The notes under the pieces are model-generated. The model was not told where the DNA came from. It searched no databases and was given only the letters and a program-made list of their open reading frames with translations. Shown piece by piece: positions 48,984 through 58,868 of a stretch of 64,000 nucleotides of DNA. Position 1 is the stretch's first letter; each line of letters begins with the position of its first letter. The DNA is from Platynereis dumerilii (taxonomy: Eukaryota > Annelida > Polychaeta > Phyllodocida > Nereididae). The DNA lies in contig JAPTHN010000004.1 in NCBI GenBank assembly GCA_026936325.1, positions 49,069,289-49,133,288 of the forward strand. The letters run 5' to 3'. The position numbers and the translations under genes were made by a program.

Positions 48984-49669
48984 GTAGATATTGAAACTAA
49001 AAAAGGAAAGTACATTTTAATTCAATTTATGCGTTTATTTTATTTTATCAAAAGTGATGAACTGCGACATATTCTCATATTTTTTACAATGACATGCAGA
49101 AAAACATGTTCCCTCCCAATTTTTGAAATCTTGACTGCTCTTTGTGTTTAAAACACCTCAGGACAGGCGACAAAACCAGATGACTGCTAATGTTGCTTTC
49201 TGTTTGCAACTTTGCAGATTACAGTTTTCCGTTTGTATTCTTGTTTGATTGTTTGTTATTATCACTTTTTGCTTGCAATGATTTTCAAGAGGGCTCAGCA
49301 AAGGTAATGTCCTCAGTCTACGTTGCCTACAGCAACGTGCAGACTGTGACCTCGGTCTATGTAGATACCAGCATATTTGCTGATTGTTGTGATTTAAGAC
49401 AATTAAGTGCTGCCAATTAAGAGTATTGATTTTTTTTTGTAGCACAGCTGCATTCACATTGAGTGCTTCAAACTGTTTTACATTGATATGAAATAAAAGT
49501 ATTTTTTAAAAAAGATATGGGATAAAAAGGTTATACCATGGGTGGAGGCAGCATATCCCTGGTATAGTCACCCTCGACCCCGTATATCCCTCGACCCTTC
49601 GGGTCTCGGGATATACTGGATCTTGGGTGACTATACAAGGGATATACTGCCTCCACTCATGGTATTATC
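48244..49669. mobile_element. hairpin-ended TIR element (family 2), 1426 bp
   Basis: The inverted repeats are about 286 bp (48244-48529 and 49381-49669). The outer 140 bp of each is itself a hairpin (48244-48383 and 49529-49669); the inner part carries TTTTTATCCCAT, GAAGCACT and AATTGGCAG. The hairpin centre reads ACCC-GAA-GGGT (loop 48313-48315), with a mirrored tandem GA mismatch at 48306-48307/48321-48322. AA faces GA at 48289-48290/48338-48339, in the second hairpin too. The interior holds a GATA array and no coding region. Confidence 0.8.
48862..48990. repeat. (GATA)n microsatellite
   Basis: Near-perfect GATA units with a GATAGGTG/GATAGGTA interruption near 48922. It lies inside the family-2 element. 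Confidence 0.95.
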
Positions 49670-49670
49670 A

Positions 49671-50143
49671 GTTACACCCTGCTCGTTTCGAGGGTACGGG
49701 AATCTACACCACGAAGGACTCCATACACCACGAAGCCGAAGGCTGAGTGGTGTATGGAGGCCTGAGTGGTGTATATTCCCGTACCCTCGAAAAATGAGCA
49801 GGGTGTAACGGTTTTATCCTCAGACTTCTTGTTTTATTGATGCCCATAGATTTTCTTGCAAACTGAGTCTGAAATGTCTTTCAGTAACAAAGCAAAGGCA
49901 TTGTGACGTCATCACCAGTGCTGTCACCAGGATGATGTCACAATGGCTCAAACAATGGCATTGTGACATCATGACTATTGTTGCTACAAGGATGACGTCA
50001 TAACAATCCTATGGTTGCAATTGTGACATCATTGTTTATCTCATACACCCTGTCTGGTGACGACAGACAGGATGTACGGTGTCATACACCCCGGCTCTCA
50101 GCCAATCAGAATCAGGGATTCACACTGGACTGAGGATAAAACC
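49671..50143. mobile_element. hairpin-ended element (family 3), about 473 bp
   Basis: The hairpin at 49671-49809 has arms starting GTTACACCCTGCTC and the centre GCC-GAA-GGC (loop 49738-49740). Mirrored tandem GA mismatches lie at 49713-49714/49764-49765 and 49732-49733/49745-49746. GGTTTTATCCTCAG (49810-49823) follows and is repeated inverted at 50130-50143. CCAATCAG is at 50102-50109. The body has three ATTGTGACRTCAT-type repeats and TGACGTCA-like words. It begins about one base after the family-2 element ends. Confidence 0.72.
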
Positions 50144-50388
50144 TCATATTATACAACTTGACCCATATCACAAGCCTTTATTTCACTGCCACTTATTATC
50201 CCCTCATGTGAGCTTTATAATTAGCACTAGGTGTGATAAAAACATATTTCTGATCCCATGGTGAATAATCAGCTTTAACTATGAAAAAAACGCTCATAAA
50301 TCAAAAATTAGTCTTAACTTTCAGTGGAATTTAACCCAATTGATACACTGAAAAAAAAGGATTGACAGCAAAAAATAAAACATTGATG

Positions 50389-50680
50389 TTAATGCCTTCT
50401 GTCAAAGTAAATGCCTTTCGTCAAAGTTTCAAGCAGGAAGTTCTGAGTTAATGCCTTATGTGAAAGTAAATGCCCCCTTTCGGTTAGTTGATGCCTTTTG
50501 TCAGTTTATTTGACTGGAGTTGGAGGAAATTGGACTACAACATAGGTATAATATATTAAGGAATCAGCCTAAAATTAAAAAAAAAAAAATTCAAAACAAG
50601 CATTTCAAACAAAATTATAGAAAAAAAAAAAGATAACGCCTTTTGTCAAATGATGCCTTTTCTCATTGGGGGGGGGGGCA
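50389..50680. repeat. degenerate TGCCTTTTGTCAAAG minisatellite
   Basis: TAATGCCTTCTGTCAAAGTA, AATGCCTTTCGTCAAAG, AATGCCTTATGTGAAAGTAA and ATGCCTTTTGTCAG follow one another, and ACGCCTTTTGTCAAATGATG recurs at 50637. The end of the stretch is a 10-bp G run. Confidence 0.7.
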
Positions 50681-50978
50681 GCACTTTTTTTAATATCCAT
50701 TATTTTCCTTATTTTTTTGCCACTGTTTTCAGTAGGTTTTCACGTTTTCTTGGAAGATTTCATTCGTTTCTATACTACCAATTTTTTGTTGTTTCACATT
50801 TTTCCAGACGTGTTCCTGGGTTCCCAGCTCTTTTCTGCAGTTTCTGCATAGAAGTTCCTGGTACATGCCTCTGTAGTTTCCTTTGGCATTGGTGCATCCA
50901 TGTTCTTGCTCTAAATATAATGCTCACTTCTGCTCTGGTTGATTCCACCAATTCAGTGCTGTAGCCAAGGGGCCCAAT

Positions 50979-52571
50979 CAGTGGTGTAGCCAGACATCTG
51001 CCACAGGTGGGGCAGTGGGTGGGGCAGGACTTCTTGAGGGGGGGGGCAAGACCTTTATCGACATTTATCGACATTTTTCGCATAAAATTCACATGACTCC
51101 CACAATGGTCATCATCATTAAACAAGTTAAATTGACCATCAAGTGCAAGAAATTGAATTATATGTCGTATTTACATACATATAATTTTTTAAGGCATTAG
51201 ATATTTTGCTGCTAAATGTTAAGTTATTATTATATCTTGTATAAATTTGCTTGACTGAATGCCACTAAATATTGAATCTAGATGATTGGATCCATAGATG
51301 AAGAAAACATCATAGAAAAACATCAGAAAAGTGACATTTTTATCAAAACAAGAATTCTGGTATCAATGAAAATATTCTTTCAGTCTTGAACAAGAAACAG
51401 AAAAGTTATAATGCTCATCACATAGCAATCATCATCTCAGCAATGTCATCACACTATATAACAGACAAATTGCATGATTTTTCTTCAGACTATAAGCCTA
51501 TAAACTATTCATAAATATATTATAGGAATGTAATGAGTGTCATATAGAATAATGAAAAACTATCTTGATCCTTAATTAGAAAAGAGCAGTGTAATAACAA
51601 TAGCAGTGCTCCTAGCAGCCCTCCAGAAAAAAAAATTGGAGTTTGGCCCAAAAAATTAGGATCATTAATTGTGGTCATATAGGAGCCTGTTTTAATCACA
51701 TTTTGCCAAAAAACAAGACAAAGGGACAAGATATTGTCTTCATTTTTGACGCCTTCATTGAAAGTACACAAATTTTTCCTTCAAGATAAGTCCCAAACCT
51801 TGTCGAAAGAATGTACAATGAGCCTTAAGATTTTTTTCAGTCAAATATCTGACATTTCTGACTCAAAGCTTGAACTTTGTGCTGTGAAGAGACAAGATTT
51901 GCCACTTCACTAAATTTACCATTTCTAAATTTTAAAAAAGTAGAACTGGCCAAAAAGAAAAAGTGGGATGATTTCTAAAAAAAGGCAGGGAAAGTAGGAG
52001 TTCTAGGAGGCCTGCAATAGAGACACTAAATTTCAATATAACAACATCAGTCTCTGATATGAGTTAAGAAACATGATCCTGTTAGAAAATATCTCTACAA
52101 ACTCATCCAAATCAAATGAATTTGACCTTTGTCATTCAATATGGATGACTCTTAGGTTTGAGAGCCTCTCATCTGCCATTGAATTTTCACAAAGGTTTTT
52201 GTCTTCTTCACGACAGAGAAGCTTCGCTCACAAGAAGCACTGGACGCTGGGATTGTCATTGCAATTTTACAGAGCCTCACTGAATGGTTGAATAAATTTG
52301 AGAAATTCGGGAGAGTTCAGTTGGTGTTTCGAGGCCCTGCATTTTTTCGGCTCCACCAGTGGCTCGGCCCGCTAAATAATTAGGTCAGCATTTGAAACGA
52401 TATTTGGTAGAGGCCATCCTAAGCAGAATAGTAAAACAAGGTCATGCACTGGAAATTTCAGGCTAATTTTATTTTATTTTACTCCAAAGCCAGAGGGGGG
52501 GCAAGAGGGGGGGCAAGAGCAGCCACAGGGGGGGCAATTGCCCCACCTTGCCCCCCCTGGCTACGCCACTG
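50979..52571 (-). mobile_element. hAT element with transposase C-terminal relic
   Basis: The ends are CAGTGGTGTAGCCAG and (inward) CAGTGGCGTAGCCAGG, then G-rich GGGGCAAG repeats. The flanking 8-mers GGCCCAAT and CCCCCGAT agree at 5 of 8. A minus-strand hAT dimerisation segment (52070-52330) lies inside it. Confidence 0.8.
52070..52330 (-). pseudogene. hAT transposase dimerisation domain, decayed
   Basis: Reading the minus strand: TIPASSASCERSFSVVKKTK, then in a shifted frame NSMADERLSNLRVIHIE and DLDEFVEIFSNRIM. This is the conserved hAT C-terminal signature (A..ERSFS..K..K.......M...RLS.L..I.I). At least one frameshift and one stop interrupt it. The N-terminal parts are absent. Confidence 0.8.
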
Positions 52572-52789
52572 CCCCCGATATATATTCTGTTGACGCACAG
52601 GAGGGTCTGTTGTCGCAGCAGGCTTCTTAAGGAGGTTTTTTTATATGCTTGTGGTTGGATCAAAAAGGTTGTGATCACTACAGTATATAGGCCTACAGCA
52701 ACATGGACAAACTAATGCAAGGTCAAAGTGTGTAAAGTGTTTTCTGTTGGACTGGACCCTATTATAAAGCCTCAGATTTGTAAATTAAT

Positions 52790-53332
52790 TTTTATCTGTC
52801 TCTTCCCCAAAACTAGAGCGCAAGCCAGAGCTCTTCGCCAGCGCATCCTTCGTTTTGACTTCATTATGCAAATGATGTTCATGAAGAACATTTAACATTA
52901 TGTTTAAAACCAAGTTGATGACAGAGGCTTTGCATAGTGTTAACCTCAACTTGCTTGATGCAGCAAATATTATCCAGCTCACTATCGGCTGCTTGAAAAA
53001 GATCCACAGTGACACCGAAAATATGAATTCCGAAATTGAAGCAGAAATGCCGTTTGCAAGATAATACAATGTCATAATCCAGCGTCATAATCGACCAAGA
53101 AAAAGGAGCTCCAGGGTTGATGAAAGCCTTGCAACAATTCTGGAGGCAAGAATTCAAAGTGGTGCTAGACACTCTGATCACCCAATACAGTGCTATAATC
53201 TGAAGGTAGCAGTTGACACTGTTAAACCACTTGCAGAAATCCTGTCTATCGACAGAGTCTCAAAGTCTCATACCCAAATGAATTTGGAAGCTGTCATTGC
53301 ATTGCAAACTTTTTCCATCAGACGAACAACCT
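52790..53332 (+). pseudogene. hAT (ZMYM1-like) transposase fragment
   Basis: One frame reads LERKPELFASASFVLTSLCK, TEALHSVNLNLLDAANIIQL, TIGCLKKIHSD, RKRSSRVDESLATILEAR and LEAVIALQTFSIRR. The order and the N-L-x-D-A-x-x-I-I....IG.LKK pattern fit the middle of hAT transposases related to ZMYM1/DUF4371 proteins. There are three in-frame stops. It is cut at about 53332 by the element at 53338-55364. Confidence 0.7.
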
Positions 53333-53337
53333 GATGC

Positions 53338-55364
53338 ATATGGGTCAAGCCATAAAGGTGCTGCTTCTGAGCTGTAAAACATGTCCTCTAAGTTAAGAGG
53401 TGGCTGGCTAGAAGGGAATTTAATTTAAGCAATCTTAATGAATGCCATACTGAACTATACATATTAGAATAAATTGTGTGAAAATTTGAGGTAAATACCA
53501 CAAAAAATAAAGAATCTGTACCACTTTTTAGTCCCGAAAACAGGCCAAAAATGACTTTTTTGGCGTTTGTGGCATGACATGGCCAAAAGATGACTTTACT
53601 AGCTGAAGGAAACTCTTTCTTTGTCCATTTTTAAAGTTTAAAATGATAACCCATGTCTTGAACTTTTATTTCATGCACAGTGAACTCCTGGGAACCTCTA
53701 ATTCGAAGAGATATAAGTAAATCTTCCAGAGTAACATTTTTTACTGTTTTTCGTTACTCGCTATTAGATTGTGATAACTTTTTATTCTACAATAATATTT
53801 AACTCAAAACAGTGTACATATGTCGGCCTAAGTGATGCCTACGGGATACAATCCAGTTTTGAGGATATTTTGAAGCAGAAATAGGGAAAAAACAGATTTT
53901 GCATAATGTCCTTACGTGTCCCTGTTACACGGCCAAAATTCTACCCCCTGTCCTTTCACATTTTGAAAGACTGTTATGATAGTTTTTATTTCACAAGAGT
54001 GCAGAAGAATGATGGAATAAGAAATATGCCAATTTGGAAGTATGGGGAACAACAATTAAGGCCAGGGCATGAAGAAAAAGGGGCATTTGTCCTTTTTTGT
54101 CCTTGTTACTCTCATGTTACGCCCCTGAAAAGCCAAAAATGTAACAGGACAGCCACTTTTTGTCCTGTTTGTTTAAGGTAACAAGGACATGTCCTGTTAT
54201 GTTTTTAACAGTCACAAAGCATTTTAACAATTTTGATGGGTGTTACAGTTGCCCTATGACTTAAGAAACTTTGAACTAAATCGTACCTAACAGATTTGTT
54301 AGATTGCAGCTCGATTGTGAAGTAACTCTTGAAAAGGTTGGCAATATTTGACGGAGTATTTTGTATTAAAACACAGTAACAGGACAGTAACAGGACAACA
54401 GCAATTCCTGTCCTGTCAAACTACAACCAATTAGTGGTACTTGACTGTAATGCTTCATACATATATTAGAAACACAGATACACATTTCCACTATGGTTAA
54501 CTGCTCACAGGCTACCATTAATACATGCCTGTCCTGTTACATGTCCTGTTACCATATATGTCCTGTTACTTGTCCTGTTACACAGATGTCCTGTTACTGT
54601 TTGTTATTTTCTTTCAATTGGTCAAAAATGACACGAAATATAAGCAATATAGCTCAGATATAGATTGCATATGGCACATGGTACATATTTTGAACCATTG
54701 CATGGCTGAATTATTAAAATTCTTCAACCTCCAGGGTTTTAAAGACATCTGAATGAGTCCTGTTACTGTCCTGTTGCTGTCCTGTTACTGTCCTGTTACT
54801 GTACAGTTAATTACTGTCCTGTTACTGTCCTGTTACTGTATGTTTGGCTTGAATTTTGAAATCTTTATAGTGGCTATAAAAAGATAGTTGTACCTATAAA
54901 AATTGCATAGAAAATACCTATGTATGATCTATGCGTAATAAGTACCTGAAGAGTTAACATCTCATCATTATTTCTACAGCTACAGTGCTCAGCGCTCTAA
55001 TTGTCCTGTTACGTTTTTAATATTTTGAACCATTAGAATATTAAATATGTGTGTATGGGGAGCTCTCAAAACACTTATAAGGTGACCCAGTGGTGTTATA
55101 TTTTATTCAAGGCATTTAATTTTGAAGACAATAGGCACCTGGAAAGTTAAATATCTAAAAATGTGAAAATGTTACGTTTTTTCAATTTCCCATTTGAATG
55201 GCCATTCCTAAAAAAGTGGAAGGTTTAATCCTTTGACATCATATTTTTAGTATGGGTACATGTTTGCAGAGCAATTATTTCACAATTTCGTATCAAAATT
55301 ACACAATTTATTTTTGACAGCTGTTTTCAGCCTTGGAGCAGCACCTTTGTGGCTTGACCCATAT
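53338..55364. mobile_element. 2-kb TIR element inserted in the hAT transposase
   Basis: Inverted repeats of about 45 bp: CATATGGGTCAAGCCATAAA at the left and ATATGGGTCAAGCCACAAAG (inward) at the right, continuing GGTGCTGCT. The interior contains many TGTCCTGTTAC units (dense at 54530-54600 and 54757-54840, with inverted GTAACAGGACA near 54147 and 54375-54395). It has no coding region. The superfamily is not identified. Confidence 0.72.
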
Positions 55365-55369
55365 ATACT

Positions 55370-55757
55370 CTGCATGCAGAAATGGATACTTTTCTTGGTG
55401 TAGGGGATGTTGCATCAGCCACTTCTGTAGCAGAAGTTTGCCGTTTTGCCTACAAGAACAAGCACATATTTCCCTTGGTCTTTCAGGCATGTAGCCTACT
55501 ATTGACAGCCCCAGTCACAGCTGCTATAGATGAGAGGAGCTTCAGCAAACTTTAAATAATCAAAAAAACTTTCGAAAATCCTGCATCAATGATGACAGGC
55601 TTAATTCACTCATGATACTTGCATGTGAGAGGCACATTACTGACAAAATCAGTCTTGGTCCTCTGGTAAAAACATGGTCAAAACTGAAGCTGAGGAGAAT
55701 ATATCTCTGTAAAGTAAGACAAATGCTTGCTAACTGTTCGATGGGTGGCATTGGGTA
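55370..55757 (+). pseudogene. hAT transposase C-terminal (dimerisation) fragment
   Basis: It reads VCRFAYKNKHIFPLVFQACS, then LLTAPVTAAIDERSFSKL. After a stop and a frameshift comes NDDRLNSLMILACERHITDK, then ISLGPLVKTWSKLKLRRI. This is the typical hAT/ZMYM1 end. With 52790-53332 it makes the two sides of one transposase split by the element between them. Confidence 0.8.
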
Positions 55758-56087
55758 GGTGCATCAAACACAATGAAAACTTTTGGAGTTCCACAATATG
55801 AAGGACTTCTTGCTGCGTTTTAAATAAATTAAAAAAAATCTATTGAGATTTAAAGGTCTGACCACAACAAGATGAATTTCTGCTAAATTGTAAATTGCAA
55901 TGATGTAAAATCACACTCCCATTTACAGAGATATTACAAGATATATGCCTAAATTAAAGTTTGCGTTTGGTTCTCTACAGTGGCGTCCCCCCCCCCCCGT
56001 TGCCCCCATATGAACTTTCCAACTCTGGCTAAAATATACAATTAGTATACATGACATATTACACGTAGTGGGTGCTCCCCCCTCCCA

Positions 56088-56681
56088 CACTGTAAATTTT
56101 GAATTTTGAGTTAGTTTAATTGATTGAGTGAGATGGTTGCACAATTCCTTTGAGCCAAGATAGCTTGTTGTTTGCAAGTTATAACAACATTAGGGATGGA
56201 CATCGTTTCACGATATATCGGTTAAACCGTATCGATCTTTCGATTCGATAATCGAAACCGAATGATAAGCAATATCGTATCGAACCGATACTGCCTCAGC
56301 TACATTATTTTGCTTGAAAAAGTAATTTTGTTGCCAATTTAGGTTTAAATTGTCACCCAAATACTGAGAAACACATGAGATTGTTGCCACTTAGTATTCA
56401 TCTCTTGTGCAGGTTCTCATTTTGAGAGGCAAAATATGAATTTCGCAGTGTGAAATTTCAGAAAAATGTTTTGTGGCTCAATTTGTGTATCGCGATACGT
56501 ATCGAAAACCGAAAATGAGTATCGACGATACGTATCGTATCGAACTTTGCAAACGATGTCCATCCCTAAACAACATAAAGATTATCATAACTCAAAACGG
56601 CAAGCTATCATGGCTCAAACAAATTGTGCAACCATCTCACTCAATCATTTGAGCTAACTCAAAATTTCAAATTTTACAGTG
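56088..56681. mobile_element. CACTG-ended foldback MITE, second copy, split
   Basis: The arms CACTGTAAATTTTGAATTTT (left) and CACTGTAAAATTTGAAATTT (inward right) match the element at 38946-39152. CA abuts both ends. The centre is split by 56191-56568. Confidence 0.9.
56191..56568. mobile_element. innermost hAT MITE, 378 bp
   Basis: Perfect 18-bp termini, TAGGGATGGACATCGTTT, in inverted orientation. A perfect 8-bp duplication, AACAACAT, lies at 56183-56190 and 56569-56576. The subterminal regions are rich in CGATA/TATCG words. Confidence 0.95.
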
Positions 56682-56955
56682 CAGAGAATCGCATGCCCCC
56701 CAGGTGCCCCGCCTACTCGAGACTCCCCAGTTATGCCACTGGTTCTCTAATACATATGCAACATATTGCAAACATTACGTATTTTTTCATGAGTATAAAC
56801 ATGTAGCCCTAATAGAATTTGTGTTTAGTGATGCACCCTGGATACTGTTTGGATAATTTAGATAGGTCCATAACCTTGTATTCAGTGCTGAAATAAAAAT
56901 CTTATTACTCGCTAAACAGACTATGTTATCAATAAAGAGTACATACTTGCACAAT

Positions 56956-57768
56956 GTAGGGGAGACCGGGGCTGGTTGTCACAGGGGCAGGTTGTCACAC
57001 TTTCGGGGCAGGTTGTCACACTTTCGGGGCAGGTTGTCGCGTTTTCAGGGTCAGGTTGTCACACTTTCGGGGCAGGTTGTCACGCTTTCGGGGCAGGTTG
57101 TCACACTTTCGGGGCAGGTTGTCACACTTTCAGGGCAGGTTGTCACACTTTCGGGGCAGGTTGTCACACTTTCGGGGCAGGTTGTCACGCTCTCATGGAT
57201 ATTAAACTGTCATGTCCTTAGTACATTCTACTGATGATTGATGATGTAGGCAGAAAAGGCATAGCGTCTAAATAGATCTATTTCAAATTTTCAAAAGGAA
57301 TTTGCAGAAAAATTCTACAGTCTACACTCACCCTCTTCCTTATCAAAATGCATTTCTGTTGCCTTGATAAGTCAAAATTTGTAGCACCCTTGTACAGAGT
57401 CACATGATTGTTACGGTCTGCACTGGGCAAGTAGGGGATTCCTGACATGTCCAAAATAACTTCTCATTCAGGATTTGACTTACAGAGTCTCACTTCCTAC
57501 ATTCAAACTCTTTATCAAAAGTGTGACAACCTGCCCCGAAAGTGTGACAACCTGCCCCGAGTGCTGAATTTTTAAAAAATTTCCAATATGACATCAAGAT
57601 TTCGAATGACATAGGTATATATTCACCAGATAGATTCAAGTTACTCCCGTACTGACTTTCATATACAATGGCTGTGCCCCTACTTGCTTTAAATAGAAAT
57701 AGAGCATGTTAAAATTCTACACAGTGTGACAACCTGCCCCTGTGACAACCAGCCCCGGTCTCCCCTAC
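56956..57768. mobile_element. TIR element with amplified 21-bp subterminal repeat
   Basis: A perfect 45-bp inverted repeat starts GTAGGGGAGACCGGGGCTGG. At the left the motif GGGGCAGGTTGTCACACTTT (21-bp unit) is repeated about 10 times (to about 57195). In the right half the inverted motif occurs at 57521-57562 and in the terminus. TA at each end (57-58 in the 569xx block and 57766-57767) is compatible with a TA target. Confidence 0.82.
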
Positions 57769-57914
57769 AGTTTTCGTTATTTTTTGTCTAATGTTATTTT
57801 TTTACTTCATTGACGCCAGTTCCGTTTTGTTGACGCACCCATGGCTCAGACCCCCCCCCCCCAAATATTTTATAGCTACAGCACTGTCCACCATGTACTT
57901 TGCTGATGTCTCTA

Positions 57915-58640
57915 GAGGTAGCCCTGCATCATTTGAGATCATTCGAATTTCAATGACATCATCAATGTAATACACTCATTTTTTTAGCTAAAAGAAAGAA
58001 AAAAGGCTCTAATTGCCCTAAATTTTTTGGCAACTCAAACGTCTCAAATAATTATTTCCAATCCATTCTAAAACACCTGCACCTCATCGGCAACTGAAAT
58101 CTTAGCAAACAACAGTTCAAATTGATTAGAAAGTAATCAAAGTATATAGTAGCATGCCAAACCAATAGAAAAGAGTTGAAGTTTCATGACTTGATCGTAT
58201 AGTTAGGCCCACATTATCTCGTTTGTTCTCTCTTGATTCCTGATTTTTTTTCTCACCCTAATTAAGTTGTACCCAAAAAGAGAACTCTTAACTGAGGAAA
58301 GCACACCGGTTGGTTGTCGTTTCAGTATTCGCGGGCCCGCGCTGCTCCACATTTTCTTCAAATTTTAATTTCAATTCCAGGTCAGTGGTCTAGGGGTGAG
58401 GACCCACGCCCCCTGTATCCGCCACAGTGACATTCAACCCAAATATTGTGTGACAAGAACTTGGAGGACTTAACCTTTTTTTTTTTAGCTTTGCCTTGCG
58501 CAATGTATATGAAGCTTGCAGATCTATGCATCAATATTTGATTGGCACAACTCAAGAACTTATCTTGTTTAGCTTGTATGCTTATTGATCAATTAGGCAA
58601 GTGATGCCAGGTGAATTGCAACAGCATTTTATCTATTACG
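57915..58640. repeat. dispersed repeat Q, copy 2, shortened and part-inverted
   Basis: 57915-58190 is the reverse complement of block A of copy 1 (GGCAACTCAAACGTCTCAAA, GTAGCATGCCAAACCA). 58252-58307 is block B and 58480-58640 is block C, both in direct orientation. About 2.7 kb of copy 1, including the mariner-like element, has no counterpart here. Confidence 0.75.
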
Positions 58641-58672
58641 TAACATGGTAGGCCTACGGGGTAAGAGCTGGA

Positions 58673-58834
58673 CATTGGCGTATCTAGAAATGGCCTGAGG
58701 GGGGGGGGCATTACATGGGGTGAATATGGGGCACTCCAACGCCGCTCCCTGGCTTTTCCTATCTTTTCCATGCATGGTAATTTTTGGCAGCGGTGGGGGG
58801 AGGTGGCCCAATGCCCCCCCAAAATACGCCACTG
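58673..58834. mobile_element. hAT-like MITE, 162 bp
   Basis: The ends are CATTGGCGTATCTAG and (inward) CAGTGGCGTATTTTG, next to G runs. The sequence is absent at the matching point of copy 1 of repeat Q. The flanking 8-mers do not match, so the target site is eroded or the ends are inexact. Confidence 0.55.
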
Positions 58835-58868
58835 ATCATGTGTAATGGTATTATGTCATTAAGTCATT

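Larger units (their letters stand above)
55978..56741. mobile_element. hAT MITE hosting two further insertions
   Basis: The ends are CAGTGGCGTCCCCCC and (inward) CAGTGGCATAACTGGGG. A perfect 8-bp duplication, GTTCTCTA, lies at 55970-55977 and 56742-56749. Removing the inner element at 56088-56681 leaves only about 170 bp of this one. Confidence 0.93.
50954..57886 (+). mobile_element. outer hAT element hosting nested insertions
   Basis: The left end CAGTGCTGTAGCCAAGGGG and the right end (inward) CAGTGCTGTAGCTATAAAA share 12 exact bases. TCCACCA lies just outside both ends (50944-50950 and 57887-57893), with a 3-bp offset at the left, so the target duplication is degenerate. Subtracting four inner insertions leaves about 1.7 kb. 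Within that remainder lie the plus-strand transposase relics at 52790-53332 and 55370-55757, which probably belong to this element. Confidence 0.6.

Noticed and set aside
56923-57234. Repeat frames over the GGGGCAGGTTGTCACAC array, and the thought of a CRISPR-like array
   Set aside because: The 21-bp units are contiguous with no spacers, lie inside a eukaryotic TIR element, and the frames follow the repeat.
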